From contig KN832871.1 of NCBI GenBank assembly GCA_000827325.1, forward strand, positions 1,240,001-1,304,000: 64,000 nucleotides of DNA, in the 5' to 3' direction. This document shows positions 46,970 to 58,860 of the stretch, piece after piece; position 1 is the stretch's first letter; each line of letters starts with the position of its first letter. Origin of the DNA: Oidiodendron maius Zn (Eukaryota; Ascomycota; Leotiomycetes; Myxotrichaceae). The notes beneath the pieces are model-generated. The model was not told the origin of the DNA. It was given only the letters and a program-made list of their open reading frames with translations, and searched no databases. The translations under genes and the position numbers were made by a program.

Positions 46970-48744
46970 ATGTTTGCTCAAGGGAATGCAAACACATCAA
47001 GCACGAACGGTATGATGGCTGCTGCCTCCGACAGAAATCCCCACAGCCGCCATCCTGACTTCCCATCCGACCAAGCTGCCGCCCTCCGAGACATCGCGAG
47101 AAATGGATCCAGCGATGATGGTGGCCTGTATGGCTTCCATGAGATGGGATCTGGTGGACATCCCAATGGTAGAGTTGCCCGAATCGATCTTCGCACCCTC
47201 AAATGCTCATACACCGTCAGGTCTCTCCAACAGTTTCCAAAATCTAGATGACCCGGCTGCTCTACTGGAAAGCCTGGCAGCCTTCGACCATGTGCCATCT
47301 AGCAACGAAGCCAATACAACTGGGTCTAACGATCAATTTGCCAGCTTGCTACAAGCTGCAGCGACCGCTACTGGTCAAGAGGCTGCGCAAGATGAGCATG
47401 ATCAAGAGAGGGGGAATGCAAGCCAATCTCCAGCTCCGGAGCAACTTATCCACTCTCAAGGTCTTCCCAGCTCAGATGTTCGGAGAAACCGCACGCAAAC
47501 CGAACTTGATGAAGAGACATTTGGGTGGGTAACAAACAAAGCTCCAAGGCGTTTAAGCCCAGAGGATGATGCAGAGCAGTTGGCCCGAGAGCGTGAGATA
47601 TGGGGACCAGAGGATAATGACGAAGCTACAATGATCGCACTCGAGAACCAGTACACACCCCTTGCAGGCGCCGATGCAAGAGCTGCAGGAGTTCACTCAG
47701 CCGCTGCCTTATTCCGGAGACCCTCTACGGCGTCAAAGAAGTACACAAGTAAGTTCATATCCTGAGATGAGTGTAACGTCGCTAACTTCTGTTTAGGAGC
47801 CCCCATGTCCAAGATCTTTACATCCTTAGAGGTCACACCCGAGCAATTTCTTCAACTACAAGCAGCCGCTAAAGCCTATATGCTGGACGGAAACCATCCT
47901 GAAAGAAGCCAGAGCGTCGGGACTAAATCTCGTGGCGACACAGATATGATCAAGTTGAAGCTATTTGAATGCGTGAGATGCTTCTTGGAGGATGAAGGTT
48001 GGGGCGAGCGATGCTTTGGAGAGAACGCAGCTGGAGCTGAAGTCAGAAAGCTGAGATGGCCACAGATGAAGAACAAGTAAGTCTTAAGAACACTCTCTGA
48101 GCATTCCTCCCTTCTCTAAAAATTGGCACGCTAACTGTATCAGAATCATCTCGCTCGTAACACCACTGATGCGCCGCATGGTAACAAACGAGAGGCAACG
48201 GAGATATGCGGTGGAGACCAGGAAGAACCAGGCTGCAGCAAAACAAGCTAAAGGCGAGCAAGATAAAGGCTCTGCAACACCAACCGCTGATATTCCCCAC
48301 CCCAATGGCCCACTGGATGCTCCTTCCGCTTTGCAAATTGACCCAAAACTCAATCAATACCACCACTATGACATTGGATCACCTGCCTCACAAAGCCAAC
48401 TGGATGCATCAACCCCACCAAGGATCGGCATGAAGTCTGTTCTTGCAAAGAAGGCATCCGAATGTGAAGGACCCAAATACCACGTGAGCTTAATGCAAGG
48501 TCGCTATCGAATTATGCCTAGGTTTACCTTGACCCCGGTCACCTGTCCTTCTTATGCGAGCCTAATCCAACATATCAATAGCGTCCTGGATGGTGATGGG
48601 CGAACGATCAGCGCTGTCAAAGTCATGACTCCAGTTGGTCTAATAGAGATGATTGGCGAGGACTCGTGGACGAGAATTATTGAAGTAATCAGACATAATG
48701 AGTGGATGGATGACGAAGTAAGATGCGTCGTTGACGTGGAATAA
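46970..48744 (+). CDS. uncharacterised conserved fungal protein
   Basis: Four exons (46970-47168, 47221-47748, 47797-48076, 48144-48744) encode 535 residues; all introns are 48-67 nt with GT-AG ends. Residues ~1-200 are disordered. A compact middle region follows (MSKIFTSLEVTPEQFLQLQAAAKAYML ... FECVRCFLEDEGWGERCFGE), then SLVTPLMRRMVTNERQRRYAVETRK. A Gln/Pro-rich linker leads to a C-terminal domain of alternating strands (KYHVSLMQGRYRIMP ... RTISAVKVMTPVGLIEMI ... EVRCVVDVE) that could adopt a ubiquitin-like or similar alpha/beta fold. No catalytic motif is visible, and I do not recognise the family. An in-frame ATG at 46883 would add 29 residues. A 45-nt GTAAGA-TAG segment at 48718-48762 offers an alternative last exon (to 48987). 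Confidence 0.75.
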
Positions 48745-49113
48745 ACTTGCTATTGTATCTAGGGATCAGTGAAGCGACAAAACTATTGTGACAGTTCATG
48801 TGGTGTTTGCAAGTGCTGCCCACAGAATTGGTCGCACTTTTCGAAAGACTATGCATACAATTGCAAGACGTTTATTCAACGGCTGGTCTCAGAGGACATA
48901 GAGGACATTGAGACCTTGGAAGCCCAAATGGTATCCACATGTGCAGCAGACGCGTGGTGGCTAGTTAGCATCCCGACTGAGGTCTAGAGATCTCTGCGTT
49001 GGCAGAATTGCTCATAGAGAAGATAGATAACATGACTCGCATGCTATACTCATTCTCTCATTGAAACCGCACGGAACATGTTCTTGTTGTAGAGGACGAG
49101 AATAATATGTCGT

Positions 49114-49950
49114 TCACCTGCGCTTCAGAATAGCAATGACCAACCATCTCTTCCTTTGTGTAACGTCCTCAACGCCTCGGTCTGTAACCCACGCCCTCTC
49201 CAACCCTTCAGCATTCCTCTCCCATATCCTCTCAACCTCAAGCCCGGCCGCCTTGACCGTTTCCTCCGCAAAGAACCCTCGCATCTTCTCCCTGCCCGTA
49301 TGGAACCCAGCTATGACCCACGCCCGTCCATTCTGGGTCAGAAACCAACTTATGCTCCGCAGGAGATTCTCGTGCTGCCACGGCATCCACAAACAGTCCG
49401 CTACTAATATCCTCCCAAACGCTCCCTTCTCATTTTTAGAGAAGTAATCATCAAGCTCCCCCCACTCATGGCCTTGCACCGTTAACTCGGCCACTTGGTC
49501 CTTGTCCCGCCCCGCCACATTCCTCTGTACATTCGCTCGCAAGTTCTCCAGCACCTCCGGGGCAGGATAATCACTCAAGACGACCTTCCTCGCGCCATTC
49601 AGCGCAGCTAAGAGGCCGGCGAGTCCCGTGCCTGCGCCGAACTCCAGCACCCGCTGGCCCCTTACGTCCCACTTGCAGCCGCTCACGCTCCCGTCCTCGA
49701 TAAACTCCGCGAGCTGCAGGCTCGCGTTCCACAAGAAGTGGCTAAACAGTCGCCGGTGGCCCTCGGCCTGAGGATCTGCCAGGGAGAGCTCCAGCGGGCC
49801 AAAGGTAGGGGAAAGGTAGATGACCCCGTTATCCCTGTCGCCGTGGTGGTGCGTGATGTCGTCCGGGAAAATCACGCCCAAGCACGAGGAGAGAATATCT
49901 TCCGGCTCGTCGGAAGAGCCGCCAGTAAGGCGGATCCGGTCGGTCAGCAT
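49114..49950 (-). CDS. class I SAM methyltransferase (Methyltransf_16 / EFM7-Nnt1-like)
   Basis: A single exon of 278 residues. The start is the only in-frame ATG (MLTDRIRL); a longer reading begins at GTG. The SAM-binding motif I is VLEFGAGTGL at residues 101-110, followed by the acidic post-I residue in VLSDYPAPEVL. The family-16 signature LVADCLWMPWQHENLL fills the DxxY-like position. LFSHFLWNASLQLAEFI upstream is the usual cap helix. Members of this family methylate lysines on translation factors or other proteins; yeast Efm7/Nnt1 modifies eEF1A. The exact substrate is not deducible here. The gene converges on the uncharacterised gene ending at 48744. Confidence 0.82.
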   Translation of the reverse strand: MLTDRIRLTGGSSDEPEDILSSCLGVIFPDDITHHHGDRDNGVIYLSPTFGPLELSLADPQAEGHRRLFSHFLWNASLQLAEFIEDGSVSGCKWDVRGQRVLEFGAGTGLAGLLAALNGARKVVLSDYPAPEVLENLRANVQRNVAGRDKDQVAELTVQGHEWGELDDYFSKNEKGAFGRILVADCLWMPWQHENLLRSISWFLTQNGRAWVIAGFHTGREKMRGFFAEETVKAAGLEVERIWERNAEGLERAWVTDRGVEDVTQRKRWLVIAILKRR

Positions 49951-50499
49951 CGTGGCTTCTGCGGGCTGCTTGGAGTAACTCACATGCCCAGTGCGTCAGG
50001 CGGCTGATGAAAAGTATTTCCCTCGCATCAGCCTTATCGACATCGCGTAAAGCTTGGTTAGTGTAGCCTTGCAGGGTCGCTCAACGACAAACCCCCCATG
50101 CACCGAGCAGTCCGTAGGATAGCACAGTCGGAGTCTCTTGCTGATGCAGGTCTCAAGTCACACAATATAGAACAAGTATTAGGTTTTGCAAGCATATATT
50201 TAGCAATTACTTTACTAATAACACATCTCCTCCCTTTATCAATGCTCATCGGAGACAGAAGCGGACCGGCCAGCGGCCGAATGATTGGAAGAATGGCAGA
50301 AATGAAGCTCTAATTTTCCCCCGAAACCTAGCTGATGCAGTGCCATGCATGATGGTGATGACGAATAAGAAATATGAAAAGAAACCCTTCCTTTGGATCA
50401 TCCAATTCTCTGATTGGAGAGGTAAAGTGGTATCGTCCGTTAAATCCGTGTTCCCAAGCGCCGATTAAAATGGTATCTTCATAACACATAACTCGTAGT
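49951..50499 (-). other. intergenic region
   Basis: 549 bp between two minus-strand genes: promoter of the methyltransferase gene and 3' UTR of the zinc-finger gene. Short frames only, no motif recognised. Confidence 0.35.
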
Positions 50500-52885
50500 T
50501 CATGGCTCGCTCTTGACCTCCAGCATCTTCTCTACGTCCATGCCAGTCAGGTCGTCCGCGATCCATGTTCCCTTCTCATCATCTGTGGCATTGTGGAACG
50601 CGTCGGCACGGCGCACAGTCATGACATCCAAGTCGGTAACATAGCTCTTGCCATCTGGAAGTGACACGCGGGTCTCGCCACCGCTCGTGTCAATCATCAT
50701 GTCATCTTTCCAGAGGCGTCGTGGCCCATCGAAGACGCAGAGGACCCGCTTCTTCATCTTCATTTGCGCAGTAGAGCATCCCCAAGACAGTGGGTAGTCC
50801 TTGCGCCGCTTGCGGCCCTTTGCGACCACTGTCATCACGCCGCCCTTGGAGTGTGTGAGGCCCCGAGACTTCTGTATCCCACCGTTGGTGACGCGACTAT
50901 TTCGAGTTTTGCGAGGCAGCTTGGTAGTGAGAGAGAAATCATCATCATTATCGTCATCCATGTCATCATCCTCCTCTTCTTCCTCACCGAAGTAGACCTT
51001 TGTGGTAGTCGTGGGCAGGGCATTGTTGCGAAGCGTTTCATGTACATCTGCGTCCTGCTCAACCTCAGCCAGGCGAGCGGCATTGACCGCTTCCGAAGGC
51101 TCCTCTTGTTGAACGATGCGGAGGACACAGTCGTCAAGATGCTCGTAGAAGTCCTGGGCGCTACTGAAGGTTGCTGAGCAGGTGGAGCACTTGCCACTGG
51201 TCTCGGAGGTGTAGCCTGGCATGCTTCTTCCACCATTGTTCGTGGCAGCCTTCTTTCGGCTGTTGGGAGGCGTCTGCTCTACCGCGTGGACCGAAGTCAG
51301 GTGACGCTTAAAGACGTCCGCGCGATTGAAGGATTTCTCGTGCGACGATCCAGATCCCGGACAGAACCCACAGACCATTGTTCCTTTGTAATGAGTCAAG
51401 GTGTGGCGATTTTTGTCGTACTTTCGTGCGAAGCCCTTGATGTGGTATTCGCATGTTTGGATAGGACACTTCTCAGGGCGCTCATTCTGATGCGTGAGCA
51501 TGTGCGCTTTCAGGTCTTTGAAGACCTTTCCGCAATCGGGATACGTGCAGCGGCCCTTCTCTCTGGATTCTTCGCTGCTGAAGTTGTCTTGGCTACTGTA
51601 CGACTGGATAGACTGTCGTCGGGGAGGTGGATAGGGATATGCGGTGTAGTGCGAATTCAGGTAGGGTGACTGGCTACCCTGTCTGGCAGGCCTTGGGCTC
51701 CTTGACAGTGGGGATATGTGTGACATAGCAGGCGACTCCGGGTATGGTGGGGCCTGATACACCTCGCTGGACTGAGTTGCCGACGAGGGGCGACCTGAGT
51801 ATTGTGGGTGGAGGATAGAAGGATCTAGTGTATGAAAGTTAGCACGGCATTCCCTTCGCGTGTGGCCGAGAGACGGCGCTGGTTGACAGAGGAAACCAAC
51901 AAGATGATTCAAGCGGAAGTACAAAGCTGCCACTAGATTGAGAGAAGAAAGGAGAAGAAGGTGATTCCGAAGTGAAAGATGATTGAGATACACCAGATCT
52001 TGGAGATGATTGAATATCTTGAGCCCGGCCTGCGGCGCTCGATGAGGCGAAAGGTCTCTTGAATGTTTGGGATGGGCGACGGAATGATATAGGAGAGTGT
52101 GGCAAAGTGGAAACAAGAGGAGATGGAAAGTAGTCATCACGGGATCCCTGCGACCTAGCACTCAAGGGAGGTGTAGACGAGAGGATAGACATCGAAGGAG
52201 ATGGACTGGGTATGTGGCCAGTAGACCCGCTCATCGGTGCTAGTGATGAGACAACAGTCGACAAAGAAAGAGACTTTGGGTTTGATGGGGTCGCGCAAGG
52301 CTGACCGCTACATGCAACTCTAGAGATAATTTTACACTCACCAACAAAGCCGTCTGGTTTGGCAGGATCGAATTCTAAAGCAAACTCTTCCATACCTGAG
52401 GGAGGGAAGTTGTACTCGTTCCCATTGTGGCCGAAGCCGTCAAACCTGACGATGCTTGGGTTGTTGGGCCCGAGGTTGGGCGTCGCCCATTCTGGGACTG
52501 AGGCCATATGGCCTTGCACTGAGGGTGGAGAGCCCATGGTCGAGGATGTCGTTGATTGACCGGACGCAGTCGAGTAGTTGGACGAAGCGGCGGCCCGCAT
52601 CTCTGGCGACTCAAGAGTATAGGAAGAGGCTGAAGCGTCTGTGTCACCGTAGACTGTGTTGGAACTGAACCCCGGGGCGGCCGTGAATGGGACGTTTGCC
52701 TGCGCCTGGGGCCGGGCAAAGTTGTATAGATTATTATTGTCAAGTTCGAAGTTGGAAACGTTGAGATAGGGCTGCTGGAGGAAGACGGCCTGAGACGGGT
52801 CCGAGTAGAGAGTGAAGTCTGCTTCCTCGCTGCTGCCCATATGGCGCGAGAGCATATGATACGAGTTATCCGCAACTGAGACCAT
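50500..52885 (-). CDS. C2H2 zinc-finger transcription factor
   Basis: Modelled as three exons on the minus strand (52885-52342, 52239-51901, 51824-50500), 735 residues. The N-terminal half is Ser/Asn/Pro-rich with no fold. Zinc fingers start at about residue 420: CTYPDCGKVFKDLKAHMLTH, then a longer CPIQTCEY...KNRHTLTH finger, CGFCPGSG...FKRHLTSVH, and a final CSTCSATF...HLDDC. An acidic run (about 18 Asp/Glu) and a KGRKRRKD basic patch follow, then a WGCSTAQMKMKKRV segment that looks conserved. The first intron (102 nt) is stop-free and in frame, so its splicing is uncertain. The second (76 nt) has donor GTTGGT and branch GCTAAC and is needed to join frames. Likely a nuclear regulator; the target pathway is unknown. 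Confidence 0.72.
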
Positions 52886-55800
52886 TCTGGAGGTCTTCAA
52901 AGGGACGGCGGCAAGCTAGGGGTGGGTTGGTTTGAAGCGGTCGCGATCACCGACTGCGTTGTGTGTACGTCAGTAACCGCCGATGGGGAATTCGACCGGA
53001 AAGGAGCAGGTCTGTACCTTCGGCCCTAGAGACGGTCCGGGTTGGCTACGCTGCCCAATTTGGGAAGGGGATAGATGGGAGAATTGGTCGATCGCAGGCT
53101 CGGGCCGCGATATTGCAGATTTTTATATCTGAGGAGGGTTGCGGGTCTGAAGTGCTGTGCCGACGTGATGGTTGGTCCCGAAAATATCGACGACAGAGCA
53201 AGGCCAGGCACCGTAGGGTTGGAGGGTAACCCCTGGACAGAGGAAGATGTTCGACGAAATGTCAAAGGGGAATTCTTTCTTCAAACGAAGGAAGAGGAGG
53301 ACGAGGAGGGGGGCGGTGGAGGAGGAGGAGAAGAGACCTGTCGACCCAAACGGAATGCGGTCAGCGTGGATATCGAGGCTACTTGTATTGAAGCTGCTCC
53401 CCCCCGAGCCGATATTGGGGGCCCAGCCAGGATTAGGAGAGATCACTGACCGGGTTGGCCTAGTCGACAGAGATTCGTTGCCAGGACCAGGACCGACAGC
53501 CTAAGCCCTCTGGCCCACCCCCTGGTCGAGGGCATGGTGGTGGTGCCACGACGAAGGCCCTTGGCCTGCCTTCACCGACAACTGGAGCACGGCTGCTGCT
53601 GCGACCTGGCACTCACTCGCCCACTCCCGCACCGGACGACTTGCTGCTCGCACGCCCGCCAACCAGGACGCGCTGCTGCTACTTCTACGGAGCACCACAC
53701 AGCAGCGACAGGCAGCAAGGTCAAGAACAGGCTCGTCGCGTGCAGATCGCCTCCCGGAAAGAGCCATCGCGGTCGGCGGGCCTGGCGCGAAAGGAGTTTA
53801 GAGTTATGGGCATCGTAGGAGCATCCTTCGTACCGGGCTCCATACGAGGCGTCCGGTTTTCGCCATGGCTCTTGGAGGAGGGTTGTTCCCCTCTCCCGTG
53901 GACCTGCACGCGATCCTGTACCCAGGCCGACGGATATGCGCTGTAGAGGGCAGCGTGGGATAAAAATAAACGATTGCGGTGTGCAGCGATGCATATTCCC
54001 CTCGTTCCAGGAGGCCCATGGGGCCGTTCGGTGCTTGGTCCCGTCTTGGGGCGTGTCTTGCGAGAGGTTCCAGTGTCAGTGTCGATGTCGGTGGGTGCTG
54101 GAGTCGGGCCCGTCTGCTCTCCCGCTGGAGGCTTTCCCTTCGCTCGCTGCTATTCGAGGAGGCCCAGGGTCGAGGACGGCGGGCTGTGGCTCAGTCTGGT
54201 AGCGCGCCCGCTGATTGGCTCGAGGTACGAGAAGATCATCTCCAGCCACAGTCTAGGCGGTGGGCACACACTGCAGCCACTGCGCCGAACGGGGAAGACG
54301 AGAGGCTGTGCTGTGGCTGCCTAAGGATGCCAGACACTACGATCGTCGCCCAGTTGCGGCTTTCTCTCTCTTCCCCCCCCCCCAATCCAAACGGGGAAGT
54401 CTGTCATTCTCGGATGGGGAACTTGATGAACACATCGGTCGGTGGCTGCGTATTTTCTCTCCTCCACCTCCTTCTCCACCACCACAGCGACTGCCTGGCC
54501 CGCATCTGCATCTGCATCTGCTCCCCACCTCGGCCACGCATCGTGGGTCCCATCTCGGTCGTCGCCGACAGCCTCGCATCGTGCTCTCTGGACGAGGTAC
54601 GAAGACCCACGGGGAACTGTTAATTTGCGGCCCCTTCCCCCCCTCCCACCGAGGTTGGAGTCGCGACATGCAGTCATCGAATTTACTCCCGAGTATTCCC
54701 CCCCCCCAGGCGCGGGTCTCACAATTCCCTGGACTGCGAGAGTCGAGGTCCAGCCATGGGGCTGCCAGCAGAGCCCATTGCGGGACGGACCATGTACCCG
54801 ACGACTCTGGGCTCGAGAAAGGCGTCAGTGGCCGGGCACGGGACATCTTGGGGACCGCATCTTGGGGACCGCATCTGGTGCCCATGCCACCCTCGCACAG
54901 AGGCCCAGGATCTCGCTGCCTTGCGGGAACTGCAGTGCAGGACGATCCCCATCGCTGGCCCTGGCCCCCCCTCCCCAGTCGGCCTTTTCCCCTTTCCCTC
55001 CACCGCCCTCTCGCTGCCTGTCTGGCGCTCGCTCGCTCGTTCCCCGTTCTCGCGTGCGGGACGGCGGGAGCAGTGGCCATCATCTCCTGCTGACCATCGG
55101 AATTGCCTCAGGGGCTCAGCCTTGTGACCTTGGCTATCCGGTTGATTGGCGGGCATGTCCCTGGCCGGGTCCTGCGAGGGTTTTATTCCTGGCACCTACC
55201 GTACCGTCCCTCTTCTGCCCTACGGAGCACAGTCGACTACCATTTTAGCACGGTCTGGCCAGAACATGACCGAGGCGAGTAAGTCAACGCCCGCAGGCAC
55301 GCGGTACGTCTCCCACGCCCGATGACCCAGATACAGTATTTGGCTCTCGCAGCAGCATTGTCATTTGCCCATGCCCGTGATCGACTGTATGCTCCGCCTC
55401 TTTGCGAGAGATGCCGTCGTCTGCACCGCACTCGACGATGCCTGGCCCCGGAACTGGCGGAAAGGTGCCAGACCTCACCGAAAGGAGCAGAAGACCACCA
55501 TGACGACCTGGCTGCTGTCAGAACCCAAATCGAGTGTCATCATTCCCACACGGAGGAGGAAGGCAAGTAGGGCAGGTGGCACAGCCCCCCGTCTACAGGA
55601 CCCGGTCGCCCTGCCCCTGGAAAACATCTCATCATAGGGCTTAGCGACCTCCTTTTACTCCGTACCTACGCAGGTTAAGCGGGTTGGGAAGTGCGCTAGC
55701 CCAGAAGCCTAGAGGGCAAGAGCAATTCGTTGATCTCGGGTTGGCCGCCTTGGTGCTTCCCCCCATCGGTGCTCGGGGAGGGGTTGGGACGGCGTCTATT

Positions 55801-58800
55801 GGTCTACGTCCGTCTCTCCCGTACATCAGCCAGTCAGAATGCAGAGTCTGGTATACGGGACGTGAGATGATGATATTGGGGGCCGGGAAGGGGCCAGGGT
55901 TCACCATTGGTACCCGGTGCTGACTGCAGAGCCGATAAGGCGACGACGAGTGACAGTGAGCATTCGCTCCATCGACGTAGTATTCTGTAACATGCAGTGA
56001 GCTGCCAGCGCACTGCAGCAGCAGTTACAATCTAGAAGTATGCCTCAGCTTCTATGGGGTAGTTTGGGGTTGCACCTAAACCCTCATCCCTCGTCCGGTC
56101 TCACTGTCTGACTGCCTGGGTCGGTAATTACTGTAACGGTCTAGCTTCCAAAGGGTTGTTCTGCCTGAACTACATCGACGATCGCAACTAACGGTCATCC
56201 TCGCCAACCTGGCATGAAATTTCTGAAGCTCTGACCCTGATCCACAAGCCTGTCAAGCCTCTCCACGGACCACCGTAACGTGTGCGAATCGCACGAACCG
56301 AAGAGACACTGGGCCCCGGCACAACCATTGTACTCCAATCTCGGTTGCTAGCATTCAAAACTCTAATCTCACTTTTTGGCACGACGAGGCGCCTACACAC
56401 TCTTGCACTTCCAGATTCGGTATACGTTACGGCACGTCCAATAGAGCGGGCGAGCGATATGAATTGAATGATGCTAGTGGGCAATGTGATCTATCTTTTC
56501 CGCTTTCTGTCAAGACGCCACACCAGGAGTGAGATAATGCGTAGGGGTCCGCACTAAAAAGTAACGTTGTGTTGATACGTGTGACGTCGTGAGAAGCGGT
56601 CATCCAACGTTTGACAGTCGGTGATAAAATCGATCGGCATGCGATGTTCCTCGTTCCATATTGTCTCATCGTAAGGCCATCCAACTAGAGACCGAGTCCT
56701 CGATTTCCCAGATGTTGTTCTGTCTTAGCGCCATATAAGCGTGATAACTGTTGGAGATCTTCGACCAAGGGCCTCCTGTTATCCCCTGGGGCATGTTAGT
56801 CGTAATCTCCAGGCCCTAGTTTCTAGTATCCCGCCCACTAAGTTTTGAGGCTCTCTCATAAGGCTCTAGCTTTCAATCGTAAATTGAGCCAATTGGACCT
56901 TCATAGCAACGAAATAACTCTGTACTGTCTCAATCTGCTACAGCCAAGCACCCATCCCGTTCTCTTGTGTTACTGTGGACCTCCGAGCGTTCGAATAGGA
57001 TCGGCGTTAGAACCCGACGCTGCGGCGGCGGGTGCTCTTGGGACAGTCTGTGCTACGAACAACCTCACCGAACGCGCCCAAAATTGCCCAATAGTAGGAA
57101 ACTGACCTGCGGCAGATGTGGTCCTGTGCTCGCTCCTTGGGAGAGCCACGTGGGAGCCCGTGATCGACTTCTCGTGTTCGCCGATGTGTGCCAAAAATAA
57201 CCTTCCCAGACCAATCATAGCTCATGATCCACCGTCGGCGATGCGCCATCTTTTTTCCAAGAAGGGATTTAATACGCGAATCCGATTGTAGGACACGGTA
57301 CTCGGGGGTTCTCGACGGAAATAGCCACTTCATGCAGTTGAAGGTCGGACGGACCAGCAAAGCCCTGTCGACCTCGAAGGCTTCGCACACCATCTCTCTC
57401 AAGAGAGAGTAGAACCCGCAGACTTCGGGATACTCCTCGATTTGCTAGGGAGTCCTCGATGAATGCTGTGGTGTCATGGGTGCTAACCCTGCCATATTGC
57501 CATTTGAAGGGACATTGCAGGCTCACAACTAAACCGTACGACCGCTTCCGCGTGATTCCGCGGACTCGCGCTCAGACCCGGGAAGTTAGAAAATGGCGCG
57601 AGGAGATTAATGCGTTCACGGTGTCCAATATTGGGCAACAAAAGAAAGTTCTCCAGTTCGTGTTGCTCTCGACCTCTGAGTGTAATATTAGATAAGCATT
57701 GTCCATGCGCGGGAAATTGAGACGGTATAAGCAATATCTGACACGAAAAAGTGTAATTTTAAGGGGGGGCCTGTCCATGGGATACTGACAGCACGAGAGG
57801 ACCTGGGTCTCGATGGAAAATACCCCGTCGATAATAACAATATATGGCCCATAATTAAAATTCCTTAATAGATCACTCGTGCGAAGTATATGTACATTCC
57901 TATTTCAGTTTCTGTAGTTTATTTCGATCAAGAGTGTAATCTTACTTTCATCCACGGCCTTTAAGCTCTAAGCCTCGACTGTGAGGTTTGGTATGAATCG
58001 TCGCTTGCCAAAGTACTATTCCCCCTTCATCTCTTAAATTGCTGCAATCTATTCAAGTAGTGGCATGGCTTTCGCCCAGTCATATAGGCAGGCCAAACTG
58101 CACCATCGTTCAAGGCTCTTTAGACTTCTTCGAACAATGATAGGGGAGAGATATTGAGCACAATTTGCTTCGATAAGTAAGACCATTTTGCGACAAGATT
58201 GCCTCTCAGCGTCCATTATCAGTATCTCCTTGTGGTGGTAGTAAGTGTATGCCAATAGCAAATATTGTAAATTTCCTTCAAGCCCCTCCCGAGTTGATTT
58301 CCCAATAGAGGTGTACGTATCGAAACGAGCTTTGTGAACAAGACGGACATACCGGTAACGACAGCTCACAGGACGCAAATTTTTGGCCAGCTCTCTACAT
58401 ATCTGCTGTCAACATTTGATGCCTGCCTCGTTCTAAAAGCTGTCGGTTTGGATTTTGGTGACCAACATTTGATGCCCAACGGATGCGGGGTGAATTAACG
58501 CGAAGGTCGACAGCTTCTCTTGAAAGAACGCTGCATTCAAAAATATTTGCAATCCTACGTGCTGTGTACCTTACGATATTCTTCACCGTTAAATGGTAGA
58601 TGCAGAAACCGAAACCTCAGGTGCCGTGTTGTACATTTATCGGTACCCCACTCGGAGGTGTTGACATCGAATACCCGACGTGGAGCTAACGCTCGATAAC
58701 CGTCGCTAGTCTTTGAGCTTCGTGTTAACTTCAAACGGCCCTCTCCATCGCATTTGTCACAACATTCCTCACTTCCAACCCCAAATATGTGCGCACAGCG

Positions 58801-58860
58801 CTCTACCACCTACAAGGATATTCTGCACCTGTGCCTATGCTGAAATAGTCCCCTGATAAG
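52886..58860. other. 6 kb gene-free interval between C2H2 factor and hrd1
   Basis: The first half (52.9-55.9 kb) is GC-rich, with C11-12 runs near 54370 and 54703 and many overlapping frames on both strands (up to 277 codons at 54260-55093). They are Arg/Pro/Ser-rich, mutually antisense and unspliced, so I do not accept them. The second half (55.9-58.86 kb) has balanced composition and almost no long frames. A TTG-started minus-strand frame at 58049-58378 reads like a helical protein fragment but has no start. A long promoter or leader for the C2H2 gene, a non-coding RNA, or eroded sequence are all possible. Confidence 0.4.

Noticed and set aside
48769-48987. stand-alone Cys-rich small protein
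   Set aside because: The frame has no ATG of its own (it begins at GTG); kept only as a possible alternative last exon of the upstream gene.
54260-55248. 277- and 268-codon plus-strand frames and a 248-codon minus-strand frame
   Set aside because: The frames are mutually overlapping and Arg/Pro/Ser-rich, and they cross C11-12 runs. There is no splice structure or conserved motif, so they are not accepted as genes.
58405-58478. two copies of CAACATTTGATGCC about 55 bp apart
   Set aside because: A short imperfect direct repeat without other structure; not enough to call an element.
55940-58850. possible degraded transposon
   Set aside because: Low frame density suggested one, but I found no terminal repeats, target-site duplications, transposase-like motifs or obvious C-to-T RIP bias by eye.
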